DNA of 64,000 bases, from assembly GCA_028274465.1 (NCBI GenBank), contig CM051455.1, forward strand, positions 76,680,489-76,744,488, given 5' to 3'. Positions 20,579 through 33,022 of the stretch are shown here, piece after piece. The notes under the pieces are model-generated. The model saw only the letters and a list, made by a program, of their open reading frames with translations, did not search any database and was not told the origin of the DNA. The translations under genes were made by a program, and so were the position numbers. Numbering within the stretch: position 1 is the first letter of the stretch; every line of letters begins with the position of its first letter. Origin of the DNA: Plantago ovata (lineage: Eukaryota; Streptophyta; Magnoliopsida; Lamiales; Plantaginaceae).

Positions 20579-23213
20579 CCATTCATTTCTTTGTAGTGCA
20601 GTACCCACAAGTGCATGCCCCAATTGCTGGCATGGAGAAGTTGTGTATCTGAAATTCCCTTGTTAGCATGAATCTTTCTTAACCAGAGAAGATCTTCTTC
20701 TTGATCCTTGGCAGTGAGATAAAAATACTCATAAGGAATCAAGCCATATTTCTTCTTTGACTTCTTGGTTAAAGGATCACTGTAGTAAGTAACATCAATT
20801 GGTTTCATTAAATCAGGCTCTTGCTTCATTAGCTTGCCAATAGATGTTCTTCTTACTAACACTTCCAGATTAAGCCATCTTGCAGCAATGTTTCTTGGGT
20901 AGGGAGGAGGATCCCTTCCTTTTCTTTGCACTTTTAATTCAATCCAAGTGTATATTTTATTAAGTACAGTAGTTGGAAAGAAATCACTGACCAACACATC
21001 TTCCATCTTTAAGACCCAACAACCATGTAGGTTTCTGATCACATTTTGAGTTGTTTCCTCATTGTTGGTCTTTGTGTATTCAATGCCAGAACCAATGGCA
21101 ATGCTGGCTAGCCTGTTTTCTTCCTGTCTTTGCTTCTTGACTTAGCATTTTCTTGATCTCTTGCTGAAGATCTTGAGTCAGAAGAGAAATGTTTGGAATG
21201 GCCAGAAGGAGTTAGGGTTGTGATTGGTCTAGCTCTTATTGCTTGAGCTATTGCTTGGTCATCATCATTATCATCATCTTCATTCAGATCTTGATGACTC
21301 TCAGTATGACAGTATTCTTCAGTTTTAGCAGATGTTCTTCTCCTTTTCGGATTTGCTGAATATCTCTCAGAATCTGTTTCAGCTCGTCTCTTTGAACTTT
21401 GCTCTCTTTCAGCAAGAGGTTCTCTGGGAGGTGAACTAGGCAAAATCAATGGCTCTTCAGCAGGGGTTTTCTTTCTTGAAGATTTTCTTTGTTTATCTTC
21501 CCCCTTAGACATGGATTGCATCATTGGGTGAATGTGTAGAGAGAAAAATTCATTGCAATTTTCAGCAAGTTTTCTTAGGCTATTGTACTTAAGAATTATT
21601 CCTTGCTGATCAGCAGTCAACTTGGACATTTCTTCTTTAATACTCACCAAGTTCTCCTCATGTCTGCGCTCATTGTCGACTTTTTCTTCAATGAAAGTCT
21701 GAGCCTTTTTCAATGCAGTTTTAGCCAGTTTGAGTGCTTGACTGACATCTTCTTCGTAGATTTTATGATGTAGACTTATGTCTTTCTGAGCTATTGTAAG
21801 AGAAGTTGTGCGTTTCAGCACACTAGCCAGTATCTTGCCTATGTCAAGAGGACTCCCAGCAAGCAGTGCATCATCCTCTTCTTTGCAGGCTTTGTGAACA
21901 GCCATAAGTGTCTTAATTCTGGGAGTAAAATCCTCAACACTAGGGAACGACACTAAAGAGGGAGTGAGTGAATGAACTTTGAGCACAGTGGCGAATTGAT
22001 CATCATTGATCAGCAAACGGCTTCTTTCAGCATCACCTTTATCATGAACAAGAGAAGGAGGAGGAATTGTAACCACTGGGGGTTCAACTTTCTTTGTCAG
22101 TTCTTCTTCGTTTGCTGAAAAATTGAAGAGATCTTCTTCGTCATCAGATTCATCAAGGCCAGCAACCTTGGTTCCTAAATCTGTAGCTTCAATCACTTTA
22201 GGTTGAGTGGTTGTTGAGGGCAACACTTTAGACTCAACGACTGGAGTTTCACCAGCAGTATGTGGAAGGGAGGGGACTTCCGTGTTCTTCACTCCTGAAG
22301 ATTGAGCAATGTCTAGATTCTGCGTATGCCTTGCATGAATTTGTAGTCTGTTTTGAAGTGCTCTTTGATAATCTTCATCTATTTCTTCATCATCAAGGTT
22401 TGGTTCAGTGACCTTGGCATCGAGTAAAGTTAACTCGGCATCAGAAAGCTTGTTTTTGCCTAATTTCATTTCATCACGCTTTTTGGCGTACTCTTCTTCA
22501 GTTTCAGCAACTTGTTCAGTTGCTTGAGTACTTGTCTCAGCAGGAGCAGGAGTGGATTCTTGATGCTGACTGGTACTGTGATCAGCTTGCAGATTTTCAG
22601 TATCTTGATGTTCAGTCTCAGCAACTGTCAGTTTAAGTCCACCAGCATCAGGACTAGGACCTTGATTATCATCATCATCATCATCCTTTTTGTCCTTGGA
22701 ATCTTTTCCTTCATCATCACTTGGATCTTTTGGGATATTTTCATCCTCTTCTTCTTCATCATCGTCCGTCAGTATGACCAACTCAAGATGTTTGTACCTT
22801 GCTGCACTAGTAACTTCCTCTTCCTCATTGATTTTGTTGGGATCAGCCACCACGGGTACAAAGGAAACCTTGAGCATCACAGCTTGTTCAGCTGGAGAGG
22901 CACTCTTGAATTTAGCTTTCATATTCTCTCTGATTAGAGAAATCAGACTAGAGCTCATGAGCTGAGAATATGTCAACTCTTCTGGAAGTATTGAATGCAC
23001 AAACGTCTCGAGTTTCAGCAGAGAAAGTCTCTTTTTCTCGTTGGACAGATGAAGGTGAAGATCGGAGAAATCCATCCTTCTGTACCTTTGCCAGTTGCTG
23101 ACGGATTTAGCAACTCTGGTCAAGGTAGTTCTCTTGAAGTTTGAGTAAAGTTCCTCTGAACTTACTTCCAAATCTTCAGTGATGTGAACCACTTCAGTGG
23201 TTTCCTTTTGAGC

Positions 23214-23288
23214 CTGAAAAAGAATATAATTAAGTTCAGGAAGGTTTTGGAAAATACTTTTAGAGTCTAAAACTGGAACATGATTTAC
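23214..23288 (-). other. Candidate intron 3 in the F 3' ORF
   Basis: The minus strand reads CAGCAG, then gtaaatcatg, 75 bp, then ttctttttcag, then GCTCAAAAG. The length is a multiple of three with no stop, so it can also be read through. The same splice signals are kept in H (about 47983-47908); in I the acceptor is cat in place of cag. Confidence 0.5.
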
Positions 23289-24923
23289 CTGCTGAAGTTC
23301 AACAAGCTCATGTTGCACACTTTGTTGTGCTGGCACTATTTCCATTGCTTCAGGAGCTTGAAAAGCATCCTTGAATTATTCATCCTGAAATAATTTTAAG
23401 TTAGATACAAGTACTAAGTTTTCAAACTTAGTTGAATTACCAAAAACTTCATCTACCTGCTGAACAGGAGTTGTGGATTTTGGTGCAGAAGTTTCAGCAA
23501 TCTTCTGACTTGTATCTTGAGAAGTCTGTAAAGAAATGATTATATCAGCAAAAGATAGAGTTTCAGATAGTGAAGTTTTGCTTATGTCTGAGTTAACTAG
23601 CTGTTGAAGAAGGGCAGGTGGTGAGCAATGACAGCATCTTCATTATCTGGGACTTGTTCTTCAGCAGACTTCTTTTCTTGCTCTATTTGAGAAAGCTGTG
23701 CAGATTCAGCAATCTCCCTTGTCTCTGAAATGACAAGTTGAGCAGAGACATCTTGACCTTTTAGTTCACTGCTAGTCATGAACACATCTATTGATTTGTT
23801 GGAGTTGTCATCAATCTCCAAATCCATTTGCTGGCTTAGTTCTGTCAGCACCAGCTGAACTTTGTCAATGGGTGTTTTTGGTGAACTGGGTCCAATATTC
23901 TCAGCATCATGAGATGCGTCGTCGAATAGTGTCTCTTGTGGTGTTTCAGCAACCTCTGGGACTTGAACCATTGCAGTCTCAGCAACTGGTTCTTCAGCAA
24001 TTACAGTTTCAGTAACTGCGGTTTCAACAACTTGATGAGGTTCTTGTTCAGCAACCATCTTTTCAGCAGCATCAGCAAGTGTCGTGTTTCTCAGATCAGC
24101 AACAATATCACTTGCTGATTCCAGAGTGTGGTCATCTAGATTATCTACAATGTAGATATCTGGGATTGGGGCAGGAATTTCATTTCCACTGCCTTGTTGT
24201 CTTATCCCAGTAGATGTATCAACGTTGAGTTGATTGTTGAAGGCTTCTACAAACACTTCAACATGCTGAAGGCTTCTGCAAACACTTCAACAACATCTAC
24301 TGGAGTGGCTTGTGTTTCAGCAACTCCTGGAGCATCATCCGAAAGATCATAGACAATTGGAACGGACTTACGAGCCAATGTTTTCTTTCTTGGGTGAGTC
24401 TTTGTCCGTTTCTTCTTAGGGATGGGGTCAGCTGATGACGCTGCAGTTTGAGTGTCATCATCAGCTTTTCTCTTTTTCTTCTTAGATTTTTCCAGTTTCT
24501 CTCCAACAGCAGCATCTGCAACAGCTGCATTTTCAGCAACGGCTGTTGTACAGTTACCTTGTTGATCACCATCTACAACAGTTGCATTCATGGACTGATT
24601 TTCAGTCTCAGCAACATCTGCAGCTGTAGTATACCTGTCTTGCTGATCAATACTGACAACATTTGCAGCTATTGTCTTCTTTGACTTCTTGTCAGCAAGC
24701 TTAGGTCCATTTTGCTTGTAGAAGGCTCTTCCCACATTGCATACTGATTTCTTAATCGGCAATGGGTTTCTCAGCTGAATCCTGAAGTGTTCAAGGATAT
24801 AGCATATTTTTAGTCCATACATGACTGGGAAGGTAGGTGAGACTTTTTTGTCTTCAACCTTTACCTTAAATTTAGTAAACACAATCAACAAGCCTGTTGA
24901 AAATGTACTTAGCTTAGTTGAGC

Positions 24924-26297
24924 TTGATGACAACGTTTTTTACACTGTCATTCGGTTCTTTTTCACCTATTTAGCTATCCTCTAACTTGCATTTTAGTGC
25001 ATTTTATTAGAATAGTGTCACGTTTCCCTTTTCTTTTGATATTTTCAGGTTTTAGGTGAAAAACGCGGTTTTTGATAGGAATTATGGCGAAACCTTGAAG
25101 TTTTGGTGCAACAAGATCACTCGTGGTGTGTCAAGGGGCTCAAAACCGTGCCCAAGGCCAAGGAGAACATGAACGATTCGAGATGAGGCGAAACGTCTTT
25201 GTATGAGGCGGAAACGCTAGTTCATTCGGAGTTCGGATGAAGATTTTGGAGCCTTTGAAGTAAAATCCGGAAGTTCCATTTGCATAGTCTTAGTATTTTG
25301 GGCACCTGTCTTTCATACAATATTGGATTGGGATGGGGTTACAACCTACGCATAGCTAACTCGAAGAGCTATCCAACGGTGGGTCTTACGTGCCAATCCG
25401 AGTTCGGGCGCACCTGGAATTTCTGTTTGAACTTAGAAGGAACTTGCTGCCCGTGGGAGGCGGTTTGCCCGGCACCCCGGGCGGTGCGCCCGGCGTTGCG
25501 GCAGAACTTATATATATGTTTCCTAACACTGTTTTTTTATATAACACATTCATATTTTGAGAGACATAAACCCTAGAGTTTATTTTGGGAATTCTTAGCA
25601 TAGAGACTACTTTTCTTATCGATTTTGGAGCATAGCATAGAGATTGGACATCGATTTATCTCGACTTTGCTTGTGAGTTTAAGCAATTCACCGGAGATTG
25701 ACAACCTTCGTTGGTAACTTGTATCTCACAATTTTCTGCTATTTATTCTTTCAATTCAACATGTTTTCATTGATTCTTGCTTTGATTATTATTGTTGATT
25801 GCAATTTAGATATGAGTAGCTAAATCTAAGGTTGGTGATACTATGTGAATTCATAGCTAGAGTTCTTAATTATGCATGATTGAGTTTCGCACAGTCTTTT
25901 ACTTGATTTATTGTTTTAATCAATTCTTTGATCCTTCTAAGCCATCTATCTTCGTAGAATAGTGTTAAACTAGAAGAAACACTAGGACAATTCAAGATCA
26001 TAGATTTATATATATTACGATTTTCAAGTACCTTCATGCATAGTTAGAACCCGATGCTTAGAACGATCATACTATCACTAACTTCCATCGTTTATTGATA
26101 AGAAAATATGTGTTAAGTCGTCTTCTGATTTTATAGTTGAAGTTATAGTTGTTAAAGCCAGTTATAGTCCTTAGAGATCGACACTCGAGGTTATCTTTCT
26201 TCTGCACTACGTTTTGGTTTTCGTTGTAGTTGTGAGTTGCCTTTGGCTAAAAAATAAATTTTATTTGATTGTTCGAGTCTAACAATCTCGATCATCA
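24924..26297 (+). repeat. Solo gypsy LTR inserted in the copia F 3' ORF
   Basis: A complete LTR of 1,374 bp of the A/B/C family (TGATGACAACG...CTCGATCATCA). It is flanked by the direct repeat GAGCT at 24919-24923 and 26298-26302. The uninterrupted site is present in H (49601-49612, ttgagctcag) and in I, which proves the insertion. There is no interior sequence, so the element was reduced to one LTR by recombination. A GC-rich module lies at 25445-25500. Confidence 0.95.
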
Positions 26298-27181
26298 GAG
26301 CTCAGTTTTGTTCTGATGTATATGCATCAGCAATGGCCACCTTCTCAAGCCTACTTGGTCAATTCCTCCAACTTGGGAGTCTAAGACTTTGATGAGTAGC
26401 AGAGCTACTAGACCAAGTGAATGGCAAAGATGCTTCCTTTTTACGTGTTTTGTCCAAGTCACGGGAGCAATCTCTCCTTTCTTCATTCTTTCATTTCTGA
26501 CATCACTGTAGAAGGCTTCTATTTCTTCATCAGTGGCAGTGATGTCATCTTCAGTTCCAGTAGTTGGAATCTGAAAGATGTTGGCTAAATCAATCCATTT
26601 CAGGATGATTTGCACACCTTGAACTGTGGAAGAAATCACTTTTTCAGTGACTCCTTGTCCATCAGTGAGAGTTTGGATTTCTGCATTGTTGTAGAATTCC
26701 ATGGCATCTAACATACTCACTTTCTTAGGGCGAGCAGTTATGAAGAAAAGAAGGCCTTGTTGATTTATCAAGTTTAGTGCCTCTTCATTTTCTTCATCTA
26801 AATCTTGTTCATAGAAGTATCTTATATACTTCCCTTTGGCAAATCCGCCCCATTGCATGATCTGTTCATACTTTGCAGTGTCAAGATATGCAGGCGGCAT
26901 GGTTCTCTCTGTTATACGGTCGTTTTTCAATACAATTTTCACTGTGTTGGTTGCCGGAGTTACAATCGGAGTAGTGCTTTTCCCAGCACTATCAGCTTTC
27001 GATGACTTTGAGGTCTTGGAAGACAGTCTCTTTGGAGCCATTTCTTATATAGCGGTAGAAATGTACGAAAAAGATTAACTTGCTTTTTGACCGGAGGTAC
27101 AGTGAATTCAGGGCATAGGCTATAAAATTTGCAGAGAAAGGAAATGTGAGTTAAAGAATTTTGTATTTCTCTAACTCTTTG

Positions 27182-27189
27182 TTTATATA
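27182..27189 (-). promoter_or_regulatory. TATA box upstream of the F 3' ORF
   Basis: The minus strand reads ctatataaac in the context agagatactatataaac, 141 bp before the ATG at 27041. The same box and context occur in G (46949) and I (61076). Confidence 0.55.
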
Positions 27190-27599
27190 GTATCTCTGGT
27201 GTGCAAGAAGCTCAAACGGTTTTGAGTTCTCAGCAAGGGTAAAACAGAGATTCAACTGCGTTAGTGGAGCCTTTGCATTAAATGCGTAGTAGTCCACTAA
27301 CAAAAACCGTCAGAGCACACTTTCTCTTTGTAATATTAACCGTCAGATCAAAAACTACTTTAAATCAATGGCCACGATTGTATTTCATGTCATGATTAAC
27401 AGCGAGTTTATTTGTGCAACGATTAACGTCACAAATTGATTTTACCTTGATTCACGGTATTTGATCCTTTTTACTGCAGCGCTAATTGCTTGCTAAAGTA
27501 AATAAGAATCTTTTCAGCGAATTTGGACAAATTTGACTTTGGCACTTACCTTTTTAGGTAACAAGCCTTGTATTTCCTGAAAGTTCCCCCCTTAATCAA

Positions 27600-28011
27600 A
27601 TATCTCATATTTCTTTAAGTTAAAAGACATTTCTGAGTTCCCGTCTCAGTAAATTCTTTTTATCTTGAGATATCCTTTGGTAAAATCCGAGAAGAGTTTT
27701 TGCTCTTTGCTGAGTTCCCGTCTCAGGTTTTTCATTTGATACTTGAATACCTGTTTCAGTATCTTTGATTGTCTGAATTCCCGTTTCAGTAATCCTTGAG
27801 ATCTTTCTCTTACTCAGTGCCCGTCTCAGCAAGTGATCAAGTTTCCTAACAAATACCTGTTTTGAAGGAATTACTTGCTAAATGCCTGTTTCAGCAATCA
27901 TGTAGTGAACTATCATTTCTTTTTAGAGGAAATCAGTGGAAGGAGCTTTATACAAGTAAGCATACTTTGGCTTGCTAAATGCCTGTTTCAGCAATCTGCC
28001 AATTGTATCCC
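27600..28011 (-). other. Stem-loop array in the F pol-3' ORF spacer
   Basis: Minus strand: repeated small hairpins with loop ACRGGNA. Examples: GCTGAAACAGGCATTTAGC at 27992-27974 and 27895-27877; CTGAGACGGGAACTCAG at 27649-27633 and near 27726-27710; related forms at about 27829 and 27760. The equivalent arrays in G and I are listed separately. Confidence 0.65.
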
Positions 28012-31000
28012 TTACTGTTGAGGTAATTCAATCAATCCAAGGTTATACCTTAGCATTGCGAATCTATTATCTAGTAGGAGCTTGGTAAAAATGTCAGCAA
28101 GTTGATCATCGGTACCTACTTTCACAACCTCAATGTCTTCTTTTTCCACATGATCTCTAATGAAATGATGTCTAATATCAATGTGCTTTCTCCTTGAGTG
28201 GAACTTACAATTTTGCGTGATAGCAATAGCACTTGTATTATCACAAACGATTGGTGTTTTCTTTTCAGAAATACCATAATCTCTTAATTGTTGCTGAATC
28301 CATAGGATTTGAGCTGTGCAACAACCAGCCGCAATGTACTCAGATTCAGTAGATGAATTGGCAACACAGATTTGCTCCTTGATGAACCATGATATTAATC
28401 TAGTACCTAGAAACTGACAAGTTCCAGAAGTACTTTTTCTGTCAAGAGTTGATCCTCCATAATCAGCATCAGAATAACCAACCAATTCAAGTCCAAAATC
28501 TTTAGGATACCATAATCCAACATTGACTGTACCTTTGACATATTTCAGTATCTTAAGTGCCTTTTTGTAGTGTAATTCTCTTGGATCAGATTGGAATCTT
28601 GCACACACACAAACAACATACTGAATGTCAGGTCTACTTGCTGTTAAATACAACAATGAACCAATGAGCTTCCTATACTTGTGTTCTTCAACACATTTAT
28701 CTTCTTTAGTATAGCCCAATTTGGTACCAACACTGATAGGGATCTTTTCAGGTTTTTCTTCCTCTTTGATCCTAAACTTTATGAGCATTTCCTTCGCATA
28801 CTTTGCCTGATTTATGTATATTCCATCCTTGAGTTGCTTGACTTGCAATCATAGGAAATAATTCAATTTACCCATCATACTCATTTCAAACTTGTTTGTC
28901 ATGAGATTGGCAAAATCATCACAAAGTTGCTTGTCCTTATATCCAAATATTATGTCATCCACATAAATCTGAACTAAGAGTATTTTACCATCATGGTTCA
29001 TGGTAAACAAATTTTTGTCAACTTCACCTTTCTTGAGACCATTATCGAGCAAGAACTTAGCTAAGGTATCATACCAAGCTCTTGGTGCTTGCTTTAGACC
29101 ATTTACAGCTTTCTGAAGCTTGTATACCATCTTGGTTTTTGAGGGAATTTCAAAACCAGGGGGTTGTTCCAAGTAGACTTCTTCAGCAAGTTCACCATTT
29201 AAGAATGCACTTTTAACATCCATTTGATAAACAATGAAGTCATTGTGAGCAGCAAAGGCCAAGAAAAGTCTAATTGCATCCAATCTTGCAACTGGTGCAT
29301 AAGACTCATCATAGTCCAATCCTTCATTCTGACAGTAACCTTGAGCAACTAAACGTGCTTTGTTCCTTGTTGCTTCACCAGACTCACTCAGCTTGTTTCT
29401 GAACACCCACTTTGTACCAATTGCTTTCTTGCCTTCAGCAAGGGTACAAGTTTCCAGACTTTGTTCCTTTCAAATTGATCCAGTTCATCTTGCATGGCCT
29501 TGATCCATTCAGAATGCTTTAAAGCTTCTTTTATGGTCTTGGGTTCAATTTCTGAAACAAAGCAAGAAAACAAAGCTTCTACTTCTACGACATTTGCTTC
29601 TTCAGTAAGTCCATGAGTATCAGATACTTTGGATCTAGTCACTTGGCGTTTGTCAATATCACCAATCATATCCGTAGAGGGATGATCTCTAATCCATTTA
29701 TTAACAGGTTTTCTGCTTTTTGGATCTGGATAAGTTTGCTCATCAGCATGTACTTGCTCAGTACTACTTGTATTTTGTTGTGTCTCTACTGAGATTGGTT
29801 CATCAGCAACTGCTTGTTCAACATTGCTAGATTGTCGTAACTCATCAGTAGCCACAGGAAGTTGCATAGTTTCAGCAACATCCGGAGAAACTGCGTCTTT
29901 TGCTGGAAATTCTTTGTCATGAACTATATTTATCTTGTCATGACTTGGGGGAGGAGAGTCATTGTCAGAATCATCATTTAGTTCAATTGACTTGATTTGC
30001 CTAGCATCAGATTCAGTTCTTTGCTCGTGTATGAGTAATTTCTTCATACAATCTAATATCTCTTCTTCAGCAGGCACTCCTTGTGACTTTTCATAGAATA
30101 CAACATGCACTGATTCTTCGATCTTTTGTGCCTTTTTATTGTAAACTCTATAAGCTTTACTATGCAAGGAGTAACCAAGAAATATCGCTTCGTCTGCCTT
30201 TGGTTGAAATGTTCTTAGGTATTCTCTACCATTGTTAAGAACAAAACACTTACAACCAAATACTCTTAGATGGGTGATGTTAGGAGGTCTTCCAACAAAT
30301 AACTCATAAGGAGTTTTGTTGTATTCCTTAGTTATTAGACATCTGTTTTGAGTATAACAGGCGATATTAATCGCTTCAACCCAGTAAGCTTCAATTATTT
30401 CAGTGTCAGCAAGCATTGTTCTTGCAGCTTCTTTTAGGGTTCGATTCTTCCTTTCAGCAACACCGTTTTGTTTTGGTGTCCTTACTGAGGATAATTGATG
30501 TTGTATGCCTTTTGAAGTGCAAAACTCAGTTATGTACTGGTTTACAAACTCTGTACCATGGTCTGTTCTTATGAATTTTACCTTGTCATTTTTCATGACT
30601 TCAAGCTTATTCAGCAAGTTAGGTATTTCAGTCCTTGTTTCAGACTTGTGCTTGATAAATACTACCCAAGTGAATCTTGAATAGTCATCTACCACCACCA
30701 GACCATACTTCTTACCAGCATAGCTTGTTGAAGAAGACTCAAACAAGTCCATGTGCAAGAGTTGTAAAGGTTTTGTAGTTGACGATACTAACTTGTTCTT
30801 AAAAGAAGATTTGGTTTGCTTTTCTTGCTGACATGCATTGTAAACACCATCCTTCTTGAAAGTAACCTTAGGTAATCCAACTACAAGTGCCTTTTTAGAC
30901 AGCTTATTCAGCGTCTTGAAGTTTAGGTGACTTGTTCGTTTATGCCATAACCATGCTTTTTCAGCAAGGCAATCGTGATCTAAGACAAGGCATTTTTCAA

Positions 31001-31364
31001 CGATTGCTGAAGACCAATCTACCGTGTACAAACCTCCTGATCTTCTAGCAACCATAATAACCTTCTTTGTCTCAAAGTCTATAAGTTTACATTCATCACT
31101 TTTGATTTTGATGAAGTATCCTTTATCAGCGAATTGACTCATGCTGAAAAGGTTAAACTTAAGATTTTTGACATAAAGAACTCCCGAAATGGTAATGCAT
31201 CCTAACTTCACGTCACCATAACCTTTTATAGAACCAAAGCCTCCACCAGCAAAGCTTATTGTTGGACCTTTAGACAACCGTCTATAGTTTATAAGGTTAT
31301 TCTTGTTGCCCGTCATGTGCTTTCCACAACCACTGTCAAAGAACCTCCAACTTTGATACCACTT
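28012..31364 (-). pseudogene. Copia F pol (integrase, RT, RNase H; broken)
   Basis: Minus strand. It starts right after the primer site with FFDSGCGKHMTGN (protease-end/pre-integrase region). Next come the zinc-binding H-H-C-C region (HKRTSHLNF...), the integrase core (HMDLF, RTDHGTEF, QNGVAERKN with the catalytic Glu kept), RT (YVDD at 28965-28954) and RNase H (SDADYGGSTLDRKSTSG, STESEYIAAGCC). It ends LIELPQQ with the stop at 28012. A frameshift near 29405 and a TGA at about 28849 (GGA to TGA) interrupt it. Gag and most of the protease are deleted. Family knowledge: these enzymes copy the RNA into DNA and insert it. Confidence 0.85.
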
Positions 31365-33022
31365 GTTGGTCCCTTTAAACAACAAAAAAAGACTAGAGGG
31401 GGGGTCAATAGTCTTTTCAAACTTTCGCCGTTTAAAAACATTCTCAGCAAGGGCTTATTACTTTTCAATAATGAGTTTGCTGATATTTAACTTTCTCAGC
31501 AAGTACTAGTTACTTTTCAGTAACGGGTTTTACTCATACTTAAAAACAGAGTGCGAAAGTCTTTATACAATAAGTGTTTTTTAGTAAGAGATAGTTTCAG
31601 CAAATGAGCAGAATGACAGTGTACAGAAAGATAAGCTTGCTGAAAACTAAATGCGGTAAAGTAAATCACACAAACACTTTTATAGTGGTATCTGAGAGTG
31701 GCGTAATCTCTCAACTAATCCACTTTGTCCTTTCTAGGACTGAATCCACTAAGATAAGTTTGAGGTTCCTTACAACACCTATCTAGAGCGATTCTACAGA
31801 AACCAAAGCACACTTGCTTCATTTCCAACCTAACTAGAGAACGAAACCTTGTTCTCCACCAAACTTGGGACTTATAATCAGCAACACTATGCTTGATTAA
31901 ATTCCCCCTGAATTTCACGCCTGAAAAATGGTGTTTATCAGTTAGAGAGGTTTGGGATGAGATGACTTGAATATAACTTATTCAGCTACAACAAGTAATC
32001 GTGATCTGAGACAAGGCATTTTTCAACGATTGCTGAAGACCAATCTACAGTGTACAAACCTCCTGATCTTCTAGCAACCATAATAACCTTCTTTGTCTCA
32101 AAGTCTATAAGTTTACATTCATCACTTTTGATTTTGATGAAGTATCCTTTATCAGCGAATTGACTCATGCTGAAAAGGTTAAACTTAAGATTTTTGACAT
32201 AAAGAACTCCCGAAATGGTAATGCATCCTAACTTCACGTCACCATAACCTTTTGTAGAACCAAAGCCTCCACCAGCAAAGCTTATTGTTGGACCTTTAGA
32301 CAACCGTCTATAGTTTACAAGGTTATTCTTGTTGCCCGTCATGTGCTTTCCACAACCACTGTCAAAGAACCACCAGCTTTGATACCGCTTGTTGGTCCCT
32401 TTAAACAACAAAAAAAGACTAGAGGGGGGGGTGAATAGTCTTTTCAAACATTTGTCGTTTAAAAACTTTCTCAGCAAGGGCTTATTACTTTTCAGTAATG
32501 AGTTTGCCGATACTTAACTTTCTCAGCAAGTACTAGTTACTTTTCAGTAACGGGTTTTACTCATACTTAAAAACAGAGTGCGAAAGTCTTTATACAATAA
32601 GTGCTTTTCAGTAAGAGATAGTTTCAGCAAATGAGCAGAATGACAGTGTACAGAAAGATAAGCTTGCTGAAAACTAAATGCGGTAAAGTAAATCACACAA
32701 ACACTTTTATAGTGGTATCTGAGAGTGGCGTAATCTCTCAACTATTCCACTTTGTCCTTTCTAGGACTGAATCCACTAAGATAAGTTTGAGGTTCCTTAC
32801 AACACCTATCTATAGCGATTCTACAGAAACCAAAGCACACTTGCTTCGTTTCCAACCTAACTAGAGAACGAAACCTTGTTCTCCACCAAACTTGGGACAC
32901 TTAATCAGCAAAACTATGCTTGATTAATTCCCCCTCAATTTCACGCCTGAAAAAGGGTGTTTATCAGTTAAAGAGGTTTGGGATGAGATGACTTGAATAT
33001 AACATATTAAGCTACAACAAGT
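30971..33022. repeat. 1,026-bp tandem duplication in copia F
   Basis: Copy 1 is 30971-31996 and copy 2 is 31997-33022. Three landmarks (the AATC junction, the leader-integrase fusion at 31338/32364, and the LTR end at 31364/32390) are each offset by exactly 1,026 bp. Each unit holds the start of integrase, the primer site and the 3' part of the LTR. The joint shows 4-bp microhomology (AATC). The copies differ at only a small number of positions, so the event is recent compared with the decay of the element. Confidence 0.9.
31350..31361 (-). promoter_or_regulatory. Primer binding site of copia F
   Basis: The minus strand reads TGGTATCAAAGT, close to the initiator tRNA-Met site TGGTATCAGAGC found intact in I at 54417. 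A second copy lies 1,026 bp away in the duplication (TGGTATC altered to CGGTATC). The leader is fused to integrase 10-15 bases later. Confidence 0.7.

Larger units (their letters stand above)
20579..27041 (-). pseudogene. Copia F giant 3' ORF (broken, carries a solo LTR)
   Basis: Minus-strand ATG at 27041 (MAPKRLSSKTSKSSK). Subtracting the solo LTR leaves about 5.1 kb. Parts in order: basic Ser/Lys N-terminus; a globular region with PPAYLDTAKYEQIMQWGGFAK-like text cut here for length, KWIDLANIFQIPTTGTEDDI and TELNWAKYIFNRIVDC (resembles the putative plant transposon protein domain); Lys-rich nuclear-signal-like KSKKKKRKADDD; Val/Ala/Glu repeats (VAETAVTE); candidate introns at 23609-23534, 23457-23387 and 23288-23214; an acidic tract (DDDDDDNQG); coiled-coil-like helices; and the conserved C-terminal region (WIELKVQRK, GLIPYEYFYLTAKD). 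Frameshifts near 24250, 23600 and 21108. No transmembrane segment is evident, so envelope function is not supported. It ends at the junction with E. Confidence 0.65.

Noticed and set aside
22512..22965. Plus-strand frames with Ile/Phe/Ser runs that look like membrane segments
   Set aside because: Antisense to the acidic Asp/Glu tract (GAT/GAA runs) of the 3' ORF of F.
20579..27041. Envelope gene interpretation of the copia 3' ORF
   Set aside because: Position fits, but there is no signal peptide, membrane segment or surface/transmembrane layout; the protein is basic/acidic and nuclear-like.
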